From G942493275 sp942493275 (GTDB taxonomy: Bacteria > Actinomycetota > Coriobacteriia > Anaerosomatales > PHET01): a stretch of DNA of 64,000 nt. The stretch lies in contig OW818687.1 in the NCBI GenBank assembly GCA_942493275.1, positions 1,798,001 through 1,862,000 on the forward strand. The letters are read 5' to 3'. A program made the position numbers and the translations under genes. Of the stretch, positions 1 through 7,869 are shown piece by piece (the stretch's first letter is position 1; each line of letters begins with the position of its first letter). The notes under the pieces were generated by a model, which worked only from the letters and a program-made list of their open reading frames with translations, was not told the origin of the DNA and did no database searches.

Positions 1-1
1 G

Positions 2-1258
2 CCTGCGGACATGAACGCCATCTCGCTGGACTACTCGTTCAACATGAAGACGGTCATCCGGTACCGCGACATGATGGGGGTCGTGCCGTTCAAGGACTGG
101 CTCAAGTACCCCGTCTGCGCGTCGCTCACCTGCCGGGGGTGCACGCATGACTGCGTGACCTGCGGCGGATCGGCTTATTCATTCCGCGAGCACTTTGGGC
201 GCGACAAGATCGCCTTCCGTGACCCGCAGCTGTTGATCAAGGACATCTCGCACATTCAGCGCTACATCCCGGGCCCCATCTTCGTCCTGAACGACTTCCT
301 GCAGGCCGGGCGCGACTACACGCGTGAGTTCATCCTTGGCCTTGAAGGCATCGACCTGAAGAACCCGATCGGCTTCGAGTTCTTCAAGCCGACCAACGAG
401 GACTTCTATGAGTTCATGGGTGCTCATCTGAAGGACTGGTCGATCGAGATATCGGTCGAGAGTCACGACGACGAGGTCCGCGCCAAATTCGGCAAGCATC
501 ACTACACGATGGAACAGGTCGAGCAGAGCATCAAAGACGCGCTCAAGCACGGCTGCTCGCGCTTCGACCTGTACTTCATGACCGGCATCCCCGGTCAGAC
601 CGCCGAAAGCGTTCGAGAGACCGCCGAGTACATCCGCGGCCTCTACCAGCGCATCCCGGACAAGCGTCTTCTCGCGTTCATCTCTCCGATGGCGCCGTTC
701 CTCGATCCGGGTTCTCGTGCCTTCGACAACCCGGAGCAGCACGGCTACACCCTGCGCGCCAAGACGCTCGAGGAGCACCGTCAGCGTCTCGTCCTGCCGT
801 CGTGGAAGCACATCATGAACTACGAGAGCGACGCGATGAGCCCTGACGAGATGGTCGATGCCACCTACGACGCCGGACTGGTGTTCAACCAGGTGAAGGC
901 CGAGATCGGCATCATCGATGAGGCCACCGCCGTGCGCACGGAGATGCGCGTGGCCGAGGCCCGCCAGACCATGAAGCGGATCGACGACATCATGGACGGC
1001 CCCGTCCAGTCGCGCGACCTGTCACTGTGGGCGCTCAAGGAAGAGGTCGAGCGCCTGTCACAGTCGACCGTGTGCGAGAAGACCGAGCTCAACTGGCCGC
1101 ACAACGCCACCATCCGGCACGTCGCCGCTGCAGGGGATTTGTGGGTACGCGAGAATGTCGCTAACCTGTTCGCTCGTGGACGCGGAGAAGTCTCGCCCGC
1201 CACGTCCGATCAACACCCGCGGCCTACGACGCCCGCGATAGAAGCCCCGGAGGCGTAA
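2..1258 (+). CDS. Radical SAM protein, probably B12-binding type (5' end cut)
   Basis: This is a radical S-adenosylmethionine enzyme. The CxxxCxxC cluster for the [4Fe-4S]-SAM centre is visible as CTHDCVTC (Cys44, 48 and 51 counted from the ATG at 11). The frame is open to the window edge and no ribosome binding site precedes that ATG. The gene therefore very likely starts upstream and would carry an N-terminal cobalamin-binding domain, as in the B12/radical SAM family it resembles (Ta0216-like). The body is a TIM-barrel-like region with motifs such as FYEFMGAHLKDWSIEISVES, followed by a long helical C-terminal part. It ends 7 nt before the menaquinone-type methyltransferase, so the two may be co-transcribed. 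Substrate unknown. Confidence 0.75.
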   Translation, partial: PADMNAISLDYSFNMKTVIRYRDMMGVVPFKDWLKYPVCASLTCRGCTHDCVTCGGSAYSFREHFGRDKIAFRDPQLLIKDISHIQRYIPGPIFVLNDFLQAGRDYTREFILGLEGIDLKNPIGFEFFKPTNEDFYEFMGAHLKDWSIEISVESHDDEVRAKFGKHHYTMEQVEQSIKDALKHGCSRFDLYFMTGIPGQTAESVRETAEYIRGLYQRIPDKRLLAFISPMAPFLDPGSRAFDNPEQHGYTLRAKTLEEHRQRLVLPSWKHIMNYESDAMSPDEMVDATYDAGLVFNQVKAEIGIIDEATAVRTEMRVAEARQTMKRIDDIMDGPVQSRDLSLWALKEEVERLSQSTVCEKTELNWPHNATIRHVAAAGDLWVRENVANLFARGRGEVSPATSDQHPRPTTPAIEAPEA

Positions 1259-1265
1259 CACAAGC

Positions 1266-1988
1266 ATGTCCGAGAACAACGTCGCACCAGGCCAGCCGAC
1301 CACCGACCGGGTGCGGGGCATCTTCTCAAACATCGCGGGGCGCTACGACGACTTCAACACGCTCGCCAGCATGGGCATCGACCGCATCTGGCGCCGAGAG
1401 CTGGTGAAAGCCTGCCGCCTGACTCCCGAGTCCCGGGTGCTGGACCTGTGCGCCGGCACCGGCGACGTTGCGTTCGCGATAGCGACCAAGGGCTCACCCG
1501 CCGAGATCGTCGTGACCGACTTCACTCCGGAGATGCTCGAGATCGCCGAGCACAAGGCTGCGTCGATCGACACGCGGACGGCGCTCTCGTTCGAGTGGGC
1601 TGATGCGCAGGACCTACCGTTTGAGGACGAGTCGTTCGATGTCGCGACGGTGGCTTTTGGTGTGCGCAACCTGCCTGAGCGTGAGCGCAACTTCGCTGAG
1701 GTCCGACGTGTCCTCAAGCCGGGCGGACGCTACGTGATCCTCGAGTTCTCCCGACCGCCGTTCGCGCCGTGGCGCGGCGTCTATCATGTCTACCTCCAGC
1801 ACGCGATTCCCACGATCGGCGGGCTGCTCACGCACGACCGCGAGAGCTTCGTCTATCTCAACGACTCGATTCGCGCGTTCCCGACGCAGCCCCAGCTCGC
1901 CGCCGAGCTCAGAGACGCGGGCTTCTCGGCCATCACGTGGAAGAACATGACCGGTGGAATCGTCGCTCTGCACGTGGCCGTCAAGTAG
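1266..1988 (+). CDS. ubiE: Demethylmenaquinone methyltransferase (UbiE/MenG family)
   Basis: Class I SAM-dependent methyltransferase that would perform the last step of menaquinone synthesis, methylating demethylmenaquinone at the membrane. The SAM-binding motif I is seen as VLDLCAGTGDVAF (about residues 58-70). The family start FSNIAGRYDDFNTLAS and the motif FGVRNLPERE are also clear. Length 240 aa is normal for the family. A GGAGG about 10 nt before the ATG supports the start. It follows the radical SAM gene closely and is followed by an amidohydrolase of the type used in the futalosine route, so a menaquinone context is likely. The complex I genes further on would need such a quinone. Confidence 0.92.
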   Translation: MSENNVAPGQPTTDRVRGIFSNIAGRYDDFNTLASMGIDRIWRRELVKACRLTPESRVLDLCAGTGDVAFAIATKGSPAEIVVTDFTPEMLEIAEHKAASIDTRTALSFEWADAQDLPFEDESFDVATVAFGVRNLPERERNFAEVRRVLKPGGRYVILEFSRPPFAPWRGVYHVYLQHAIPTIGGLLTHDRESFVYLNDSIRAFPTQPQLAAELRDAGFSAITWKNMTGGIVALHVAVK

Positions 1989-2054
1989 AGACGGCGTTCT
2001 CGGCGGGCCATCCTGCGGTAGAATCCGGGTGACGGCACCTACCCGGAGGCATCG

Positions 2055-3401
2055 ATGCTGCTGACAGCCCGCTACGTCCTTCCTGTCGCGACTCCGCATA
2101 TCGAGCACGGCGCCGTGCTGGTGCGCGATGACAAGATCGTCGAGATCGGCGACTTCGAGCACCTGCGGCAGCTGCACCCCGAGGAGCCAGTCAAGGACTT
2201 CGGACTGGCTGCGCTGATGCCGGGCTTCGTCGACCTGCACACCCACCTCGAGTACACGGCGATGCGCGGGCTCGTTGATGACCTGCCGTATTCGCGCTGG
2301 AAACTGCAGCTTCTCCAGAAAGAGCGCCTGTTCAGCACGCAGGACTGGGACGATTCCGCGCTGCTCGGCGCCATCGAGTCGCTGCAGTCCGGCATCACCA
2401 CCGTGGCCGACATCACCGAGACGGGCGCGTCCGGTCACGCCGCCGCCGCGGTCGGCCTGCGGGCGATCGTCTATCGCGAAGTCGCCACCATGGAGAAGCG
2501 GCGTGTGGCCGAGGTGATGGCGCACGCGGCGGCCGACATAGAGGCGTGGCGCGCGACGACGGACTCGGACCGCCTGAGCATCGGCATCGCGCCTCATGCA
2601 CCCTACTCGTGTCACCCGGAGCTGTTCCGTAAGGTCGCGGAGTTCGCCGCCGACGGAACCCCCGTCTCCATCCACCTCGCCGGTAGTCGCGAGGAGTACC
2701 AGTTCGTGAAGTACGGCTCCTCGATGCTCGCCAACGACGTGCGCGACACCTTCGATGCGGAGGCCCCGCTCTGGCTCCCCACCGGGGTGAGCCCGGTCCG
2801 CTATGTCCTCCAGTGGGGGCTGTTCGACGTTCCCAACATCCTCGCCGTTCACTGCACACAGGTAGATGACGAGGACATCGAGATCCTTGCTGCCCACGAC
2901 GTGTCGATCGCGCACTGCCCTCGCTGCAACGCCAAGCTGGGCATGGGCATCGCGCCCGTGCAGAAGTTCCTCAACGCCGGCATCACCGTCGGGCTCGGCA
3001 CTGACTCGCCGGCCGCATCAAACTCGATGGATGTGTTTGAGGAGATGAGGCTCGGACTGCTTCTTCAGCGAGCGCTGCTCGGCGAGGAGCACTTCATGAT
3101 CGCGCGTGAGTACGTGAAGATGGCGACGCTGGATGCTGCACGCGCGATTGGAATCGACGACAAGGTCGGTTCGCTCGAGCCGGGCAAGCAGGCCGACATC
3201 GTCGCGGTCGATCTCTCGAAGTCGCATCAGGTACCCACTCACAACCCCTACAGCACGCTCGTTCACACGGCAAACCAGGAGAACGTGCTGTGGACGATGG
3301 TAGCCGGGGATGTCGTGTATGAGGGCCGCGAGTGGCCCTCGGTCGACCAGGAGCGGGTCTTCGCTCGGGCCGAAGAGATGCGCATGAAACTGCGCGCTTA
3401 A
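2055..3401 (+). CDS. Amidohydrolase / nucleoside-type deaminase (possible aminodeoxyfutalosine deaminase)
   Basis: Metal-dependent amidohydrolase of the cytosine-deaminase / S-adenosylhomocysteine-deaminase superfamily, 448 aa. The first metal site is GFVDLHTHLEY (HxH near residues 61-63). Further ligands lie in HLAGSREEYQF, in AVHCTQVDDEDIE and in the Asp of GLGTDSPAASNSMD. The C-terminal composite sheet (GSLEPGKQADIVAVDL) is typical. Because it sits beside a menaquinone methyltransferase and a radical SAM gene, the aminodeoxyfutalosine deaminase of the futalosine pathway is a reasonable guess. Family membership alone also allows SAH, methylthioadenosine or guanine deaminase activity. The start has a GGAGG at 2045-2049. 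Confidence 0.8.
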   Translation: MLLTARYVLPVATPHIEHGAVLVRDDKIVEIGDFEHLRQLHPEEPVKDFGLAALMPGFVDLHTHLEYTAMRGLVDDLPYSRWKLQLLQKERLFSTQDWDDSALLGAIESLQSGITTVADITETGASGHAAAAVGLRAIVYREVATMEKRRVAEVMAHAAADIEAWRATTDSDRLSIGIAPHAPYSCHPELFRKVAEFAADGTPVSIHLAGSREEYQFVKYGSSMLANDVRDTFDAEAPLWLPTGVSPVRYVLQWGLFDVPNILAVHCTQVDDEDIEILAAHDVSIAHCPRCNAKLGMGIAPVQKFLNAGITVGLGTDSPAASNSMDVFEEMRLGLLLQRALLGEEHFMIAREYVKMATLDAARAIGIDDKVGSLEPGKQADIVAVDLSKSHQVPTHNPYSTLVHTANQENVLWTMVAGDVVYEGREWPSVDQERVFARAEEMRMKLRA

Positions 3402-3470
3402 GAATCTTCAGGGTTGGCGCAGGGGTTGCTTCCGTGTGCGGTTAAAGGGGCGTGCGCGCCGTTTTGCGCA

Positions 3471-3479
3471 TGCTATACT
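3471..3479 (+). promoter_or_regulatory. Extended -10 promoter candidate for the gene at 3547
   Basis: TGCTATACT is an extended -10 element (TG, one base, TATACT). No convincing -35 is visible 16-18 nt upstream. A small hairpin (about 3501-3523, GGGACC...GGTCCC) lies in the resulting leader before a strong AGGAGG ribosome binding site. Confidence 0.4.
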
Positions 3480-3546
3480 ACGCGAGGTTCAGGCAGGCAT
3501 CGGGACCACCTTTCTAAAGGTCCCACTCGAATAGGAGGACGTACAC

Positions 3547-3933
3547 GTGAGCGACCAGGACTTCTTCTTCGACGAGGACGAACAGCCCAAGGAAGCCGAG
3601 AAGAAGCCGGCGCCCGCCAAGAAGAGCAGCTCGACTGTCTCGAAGGCGGCCCCGGCCACCGTGACTACGACGGCTCAGTCGGTTTCCATGACCGTTGCGG
3701 TTCTCATCGGCGTTATCGCGCTGCTCCTCGGCGTCATCGTCGGCATCATCATCCCTGTCGGCGGCGGCACCACGACTCAGCCGCCCGCTGCAACCACCAC
3801 CGTGCCTGGCGCCACCAACGCGCCGCAGCTCACTCCCGAGCAGCTTGAGGGTGGAGAGCTTCCCGAGGGTCACCCCGCAGTCGGCGGCGGCACCGAGGCG
3901 CCTGCGGGCTCCACGGAGACCACCGGCAAGTAG
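3547..3933 (+). CDS. Small single-pass membrane protein of unknown function
   Basis: Not recognised. The 128-aa product begins with an acidic stretch (DFFFDEDEQPKEAEK) and a Lys/Pro/Ala-rich linker. One strongly hydrophobic helix follows at about residues 49-74 (MTVAVLIGVIALLLGVIVGI). The last 55 residues are Thr/Pro/Ala/Gly-rich and probably disordered; they would lie outside the cell if the charged N-terminus is inside. Start GTG with AGGAGG at 3534-3539. It is followed 90 nt later by a membrane-anchored TPR protein, and both genes lie between an extended -10 promoter and a terminator. They may form a two-gene unit. Confidence 0.7.
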   Translation: MSDQDFFFDEDEQPKEAEKKPAPAKKSSSTVSKAAPATVTTTAQSVSMTVAVLIGVIALLLGVIVGIIIPVGGGTTTQPPAATTTVPGATNAPQLTPEQLEGGELPEGHPAVGGGTEAPAGSTETTGK

Positions 3934-4023
3934 CACCGAGAAGATCAGTAGTCGGCGGGCCCGGCACACGGCACAGACGCCGTCACCGGGCCCGTCGCGT
4001 ACGACATGACAGGAGGTTGAGCC

Positions 4024-4686
4024 GTGGCGCTCAACAAAGCCCAGACCTCGGTCGGAGTGAAGATCGTCCTCGGGTTCATCATTGTCGCCTTCGTGGTGAG
4101 CCTGATCCCTTGGAATGGATGCTCCAGCACCACGACAGGGACTCCCACCGGCACCGGCACCGATGCGGTGTCGCAGGTCAACGCCCAGTATCAGCCTACT
4201 GTCGCGGCGCTTACCGCGCAGTTGCAGAGTGACCCGACGAGCTACACCGTTCTCGTCAACCTCGGCAACAGCTACTTCGATTGGGCCATCGGCGTGCAGG
4301 GCGCGAGCCAGGGTTCGACCTCCACGGTCGGCGCCGACGCTCCGCTGTGGATCGCCGCGAAGGACGCTTACCGCAGAGCCGTAGAGGTCAAGGCGGACGA
4401 GGCATCGGTTCTCACGGACTACGCCATCGTGACGTTCTACTCGGGCGATACCGTGAATGCCATCAAGATCGCCGAGGGTGTCACCAAGACCAACCCCGAC
4501 TTTGCGCCTGCATGGTTCAATCTCGGCGTGTTCTACTCGGCGCTGGGCCAGAACGGCAAGGCGATCGCCGCGTACGAGAAGTCGCTGGAGATCGACCCGG
4601 ACGGAACGCAGTCCGGTGGCAACCCCGACTACGCCAAGAGCGAGATCGAGCGCCTCAAGAGCGCTCCGGCGACCGCTACGCCGTAG
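4024..4686 (+). CDS. Membrane-anchored TPR-repeat protein
   Basis: The 220-aa product has an N-terminal hydrophobic anchor at about residues 13-33 (IVLGFIIVAFVVSLI), followed by a Ser/Thr/Gly linker. Helical repeats of the tetratricopeptide type follow, for example AWFNLGVFYSALGQNGKAIA and the next helix AYEKSLEIDPDG. TPR repeats bind partner proteins; no catalytic motif is present. Start GTG with AGGAGG at 4012-4017. A strong hairpin terminator follows at 4715. Co-location with the small membrane protein at 3547 suggests a shared envelope function, but nothing specific can be said. Confidence 0.8.
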   Translation: MALNKAQTSVGVKIVLGFIIVAFVVSLIPWNGCSSTTTGTPTGTGTDAVSQVNAQYQPTVAALTAQLQSDPTSYTVLVNLGNSYFDWAIGVQGASQGSTSTVGADAPLWIAAKDAYRRAVEVKADEASVLTDYAIVTFYSGDTVNAIKIAEGVTKTNPDFAPAWFNLGVFYSALGQNGKAIAAYEKSLEIDPDGTQSGGNPDYAKSEIERLKSAPATATP

Positions 4687-4714
4687 GCAGCGGACGTTCA
4701 TTAATGAATGACCA

Positions 4715-4740
4715 CGGGCGCCCCCAGGGGCGCCCGTTTT
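4715..4740 (+). terminator. Intrinsic terminator after the TPR gene
   Basis: GC-rich inverted repeat CGGGCGCCCC / GGGGCGCCCG followed by TTTT. It lies between the TPR gene and the convergent STAS gene, so it could serve the plus strand and, less well, the minus strand. Confidence 0.8.
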
Positions 4741-4767
4741 GGTTCGCGGACCGATGGCGTACAGCGG

Positions 4768-5112
4768 CTACACGGACTGTGCGAGCTCGTGCGCCTCATC
4801 GAGGTTGTTCGCAGTGGAGAAGATGCCGCTCAGCCGCGTGAGCGACAAGATGTTGTCTACGGTGTCGTTCGTCACGAGGACGAGACGCCCGCCCTGAGCT
4901 CCGTACTCCTTGGATAGGGCGAGAAGCAGACCCAGTCCCGAACTGTCCAGGTACTCGAGCCCGGAGAGGTCGACGATCGCTGCCGGTGGCTCCGATTTGA
5001 GGATACGGTCGATATTCATCCTGAAGGAGGCGCACTCTCCGTAGTCGAGATCTCCGTGGAGGGTGAGTGTCCAGTAGGACGGGTCCTGTGCAAGATCGAT
5101 CGTGAGGGCCAT
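4768..5112 (-). CDS. STAS-domain anti-sigma factor antagonist
   Basis: Small STAS protein of the SpoIIAA/RsbV type, which binds an anti-sigma kinase and is switched off by serine phosphorylation. The phosphorylation motif is visible in VDLSGLEYLDSSGLGLLLAL. The ATG at 5112 (product begins MALTIDLAQD, 114 aa) is preferred over an upstream in-frame start because AAGGA lies correctly before it and the alignable domain begins there. It is divergent from a second STAS gene 153 nt away; no kinase or sigma factor is adjacent. Confidence 0.82.
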   Translation of the reverse strand: MALTIDLAQDPSYWTLTLHGDLDYGECASFRMNIDRILKSEPPAAIVDLSGLEYLDSSGLGLLLALSKEYGAQGGRLVLVTNDTVDNILSLTRLSGIFSTANNLDEAHELAQSV

Positions 5113-5220
5113 GTCATCCTTCCGCCGTGCCAGACTCATCATGCTTGTACCCATCGGCGCCACTCTCATCCACGCCGCTCGTCACACTCGGTGCTAGTGG
5201 TATCAATCACGGTCGCGCGT

Positions 5221-5226
5221 TACAAT
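5221..5226 (+). promoter_or_regulatory. Candidate -10 element (TACAAT) for the STAS gene at 5266
   Basis: TACAAT lies 40 nt before the start codon in the divergent intergenic region. The -35 match is poor (GTGGTA region). The same hexamer occurs upstream of several other genes in this window. Confidence 0.35.
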
Positions 5227-5265
5227 CCATCTACTGTCTGCACTCTGCAAGGGAGCTTGTTCGAT

Positions 5266-5601
5266 ATGGAACTCGACATCCGCAGTGAGCGCGAGAACGA
5301 CATGTGTGCGGTCTCTCTTGATGGCGAAGTCGATGTCTACACGGCGCCGCGACTCAAAGAGGAGCTGGTGTCGGTCATCGACGCAGGGTGCGTGAACGTG
5401 ATCGTCGACCTTGAGAAGGTCGGCTTCATCGATAGCTCAGGTCTGGGCGTGCTGGTCGGTGCCCTGCGTCGCGCTCGTGAGCGCGACGGGGTCGTCCGCA
5501 TCGTGTGTACGCGTGACAACATCCTCAAGATCTTCCGCATCACCGGTCTGGACAAGGTCTTCCCGATCTTCTCCGATGCCGAAGAGGCCAAGCGCTTCTA
5601 G
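5266..5601 (+). CDS. STAS-domain anti-sigma factor antagonist
   Basis: A 111-aa single-domain STAS protein (anti-anti-sigma factor). The conserved serine motif is seen in VGFIDSSGLGVLVGALRRA. The start at 5266 (MELDIRSERE) has a GGGAG at 5251 and places the domain at the N-terminus; the longer open frame reaching back to 5056 is not supported. It runs divergently from another STAS gene, so the pair may answer to the same or to competing anti-sigma kinases elsewhere. It lies 64 nt upstream of tatA. Confidence 0.85.
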   Translation: MELDIRSERENDMCAVSLDGEVDVYTAPRLKEELVSVIDAGCVNVIVDLEKVGFIDSSGLGVLVGALRRARERDGVVRIVCTRDNILKIFRITGLDKVFPIFSDAEEAKRF

Positions 5602-5665
5602 CCCATTCGTACGGCCGGCACCGTCAGGGCGCAGTGCGGAGCCTGTTCTTAGAAAAGGTGGGGTT

Positions 5666-5986
5666 GTGTTCGGCATAGGCGGCACCGAGCTGGTTCTCAT
5701 CATGCTCTTCGTGCTCATCATCTTTGGCCCGGATAAGCTTCCGGAGCTCGCCCGGACCGTCGGTCGGGCGATAAAGATGTTCAAGGACGCGCAAGAGGAC
5801 ATGCAGCGCCTCATCAGTGCCGAGGCGTTTGCTGAAGACCGCCGCACCGCGGATCGTCTCGCGGGAGCCAAGGCGGCAACCACCGGCACTCCTGCGCCCG
5901 AAGTCGCCAAGCCCGCACCCGCACCGGTCTCCGCCGCGTCCGAGATCTGGTCCGACGAGGACGAGGAGGAGGGCGAAGAGGAGTAG
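5666..5986 (+). CDS. tatA: Sec-independent protein translocase TatA/TatB
   Basis: TatA/B family protein, 106 aa, which works with TatC to export folded proteins. It has the N-terminal membrane helix (GGTELVLIMLFVLIIFGPDK), the hinge FGPDKLPELAR and an amphipathic helix GRAIKMFKDAQEDM. The tail is disordered and ends in an acidic run (DEDEEEGEEE). Start GTG at 5666 with AAAAGGTGGGG upstream. The longer upstream reading frame is not needed and overlaps the STAS gene. tatC follows 18 nt later. Whether it acts as TatA or TatB cannot be told from sequence alone. Confidence 0.88.
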   Translation: MFGIGGTELVLIMLFVLIIFGPDKLPELARTVGRAIKMFKDAQEDMQRLISAEAFAEDRRTADRLAGAKAATTGTPAPEVAKPAPAPVSAASEIWSDEDEEEGEEE

Positions 5987-6004
5987 CTCTCCTCGCCGAC
6001 GACT

Positions 6005-6802
6005 ATGCCGATCAGCCCAAAACGACTCCCGTTCCTCGAGCACATCGCCGAGCTGCGCAAGCGGCTCGTGATCGTTGTCTCCACCCTCGTGGTGCTCTCC
6101 CTCGTGCTCTACACGTGGGCGTGGCAGATATACGACTTCGTGCTCGCACCGATCATGCCGATGCTCGAGAAGGCCGGGGTCGAGCGCCTCAACGTCCTCG
6201 GCCCGTTCGGCGGTTTCACGCTGCGCTTCAAAGTGGCGTTCTATGCCGCGATCGTCATCGGTAGCCCCCTGATCATCTGGCACGTCATGGCGTTCTTCCT
6301 CCCGGCCCTCAAGCCGCGTGAACGTCGATACGTGATACCGACGTTCATCGCCATGTTGGCGCTCTTCATCGGCGGTGCCGCATTCTCCTACTTCATCATC
6401 TTGCAGCCGGCGTTCGAGTGGATGATCGCGCAGGCGCAGTCGAGCACCGTGGGCGTGCTTCCTGACGCCGCCTTGTGGTTCCAGGCGGTCATCTTGCTGG
6501 TACTTGCCTTCGGCATCGGTTTCGAGCTTCCGGTCGTCGTGTTCTATCTGATGATCTTCAACATCGTTCCGTACGCCAAGCTGCGCAAGAACTGGCGAGT
6601 CGCCTACGTGGTGATCGTCACAGTGGCCGCGATGGCCACGCCCGACTGGTCGCCCGTAACCATGGGCGCACTCGCCGTGGCGCTACTCGCCCTCTACGAG
6701 ATCAGCCTGGTCCTCGCCCGTATCGTGCTGTCGAAGCGGATTGCCGAGGTGCAGCGTCGTGAGGCGCTCGAGGCCTCCGGCGTCGATCCCGACGCAGCCT
6801 GA
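6005..6802 (+). CDS. tatC: Sec-independent protein translocase TatC
   Basis: Core membrane subunit of the twin-arginine translocase, 265 aa, about six membrane helices. The family N-terminus FLEHIAELRKRL binds signal peptides and is clear. Other typical stretches are the YVIPTFIAMLALFIGGAAF helix and the conserved FELPVVVFYL. It forms a pair with tatA just upstream and is followed 15 nt later by hypA. Cofactor-containing enzymes such as formate dehydrogenases and hydrogenases are common Tat substrates, but the formate dehydrogenase in this window shows no Tat signal. Confidence 0.95.
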   Translation: MPISPKRLPFLEHIAELRKRLVIVVSTLVVLSLVLYTWAWQIYDFVLAPIMPMLEKAGVERLNVLGPFGGFTLRFKVAFYAAIVIGSPLIIWHVMAFFLPALKPRERRYVIPTFIAMLALFIGGAAFSYFIILQPAFEWMIAQAQSSTVGVLPDAALWFQAVILLVLAFGIGFELPVVVFYLMIFNIVPYAKLRKNWRVAYVVIVTVAAMATPDWSPVTMGALAVALLALYEISLVLARIVLSKRIAEVQRREALEASGVDPDAA

Positions 6803-6817
6803 AGGAGTAGTTAGTCC

Positions 6818-7186
6818 ATGCATGAGATGGGAGTCACCCAAGGCATTCTCGCGTCTGCGTTTGACGCGGCTCACGACGCCGGCTGCACTCGGATCACCGA
6901 GATTCGCATCAGCGTCGGGGAGATGACTGAGGTCGTTGACTTCGCGCTGCAGTTCGCCTTTGACGCGCTTACGCCGGGAACGATGGCCGAGGGTGCGACT
7001 CTTACGATCACGAACGTGTCGGCCAAGTCACGCTGCCGTGAATGCGACCTCGAGTACGAACACGACCGGTTCCAGATGATATGTCCGTCCTGCGGCTGCC
7101 TCGACATCGAGATGCTTCAGGGACGGGAGCTGCGCATCGACAGCATCGACTGCGACGACGGCACCGAAGCCGAATCCGAGGGGTGA
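6818..7186 (+). CDS. hypA: Hydrogenase nickel-insertion protein HypA
   Basis: HypA, 122 aa, delivers nickel during [NiFe]-hydrogenase maturation together with HypB. The nickel site is the N-terminal MHEMG, where His2 is the conserved ligand; this fixes the start. The zinc site is formed by CRECDLEY and CPSCGC. hypB starts 2 nt after the stop. No hydrogenase structural genes or hypCDEF are present in the window, so the target enzyme lies elsewhere or the pair serves another nickel enzyme. Confidence 0.93.
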   Translation: MHEMGVTQGILASAFDAAHDAGCTRITEIRISVGEMTEVVDFALQFAFDALTPGTMAEGATLTITNVSAKSRCRECDLEYEHDRFQMICPSCGCLDIEMLQGRELRIDSIDCDDGTEAESEG

Positions 7187-7188
7187 GC

Positions 7189-7869
7189 ATGGCGACGATC
7201 GATCTTTCGAAGCCGATCCTGGACAAGAACGAGAAGCTGGCCGCTGAGAACAGGGCGCTCTTTGACGAGAAAGGGATCTTCGTTCTCGACCTTATGGCTT
7301 CGCCGGGAGCGGGCAAGACCTCGACGATCCTCGCGACCATCGCCGCACTGAGGGACCGATACGGAATCGCTGTCATCGAGGGCGACATCGCGAGCAAGGT
7401 CGACGCCGAGAAGGTCAAGGCGCACGGCATTCCCGCCGTGCAGATCAACACCGGCGGCGCTTGCCACCTCGAGAGCGACATGATTCAGCGCGCGGTCGCG
7501 GCGCTCGACCTCGACAGCCTCGACCTCATCATCGTCGAGAACGTCGGGAACCTGGTGTGCCCCACCGAGTTCTACCTGGGAGAGCACGCCAAAGTGATGA
7601 TCCTGTCGGTGCCCGAGGGTCACGACAAGCCGTACAAGTATCCTGGCATCTTCCAGATCTCCGAGGCGGTCATCCTCAACAAGGTCGATACCATGCCCGT
7701 CTTCGACTTCGACGAGGCCGAGTTCGAGGGCGTCGTGCGCTCGCTGAACCCCGCGGCGCCGATATTTCGCGTGGCCGCGACAAAGGGGCTGGGCGTGGAC
7801 GCGTGGGCGGAGTGGCTGGCCGGTCGCATCGAGGTCGTGCGCACCGCAGCAGGCAAGGATCCGCGATGA
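7189..7869 (+). CDS. hypB: Hydrogenase nickel-incorporation GTPase HypB
   Basis: SIMIBI-class GTPase, 226 aa, that works with HypA to load nickel. The P-loop is SPGAGKTS, the switch region EGDIASKVDAEK, the metal-binding loop GGACHLE and the guanine-specificity motif NKVD. The product lacks the His-rich or CxxCGC N-terminal extension found in some HypB proteins. ATG at 7189 is chosen from alignment and position just after the hypA stop. The stop overlaps the next gene by 4 nt. Confidence 0.93.
   Translation: MATIDLSKPILDKNEKLAAENRALFDEKGIFVLDLMASPGAGKTSTILATIAALRDRYGIAVIEGDIASKVDAEKVKAHGIPAVQINTGGACHLESDMIQRAVAALDLDSLDLIIVENVGNLVCPTEFYLGEHAKVMILSVPEGHDKPYKYPGIFQISEAVILNKVDTMPVFDFDEAEFEGVVRSLNPAAPIFRVAATKGLGVDAWAEWLAGRIEVVRTAAGKDPR

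Noticed and set aside
1614..2915. 433-codon minus-strand open frame over ubiE and the amidohydrolase
   Set aside because: Crosses two well-recognised genes and has no domain or ribosome binding site support.
5056..5265. N-terminal extension of the second STAS protein
   Set aside because: Covers the divergent promoter region and the start of the other STAS gene; the 5266 start has a good ribosome binding site.
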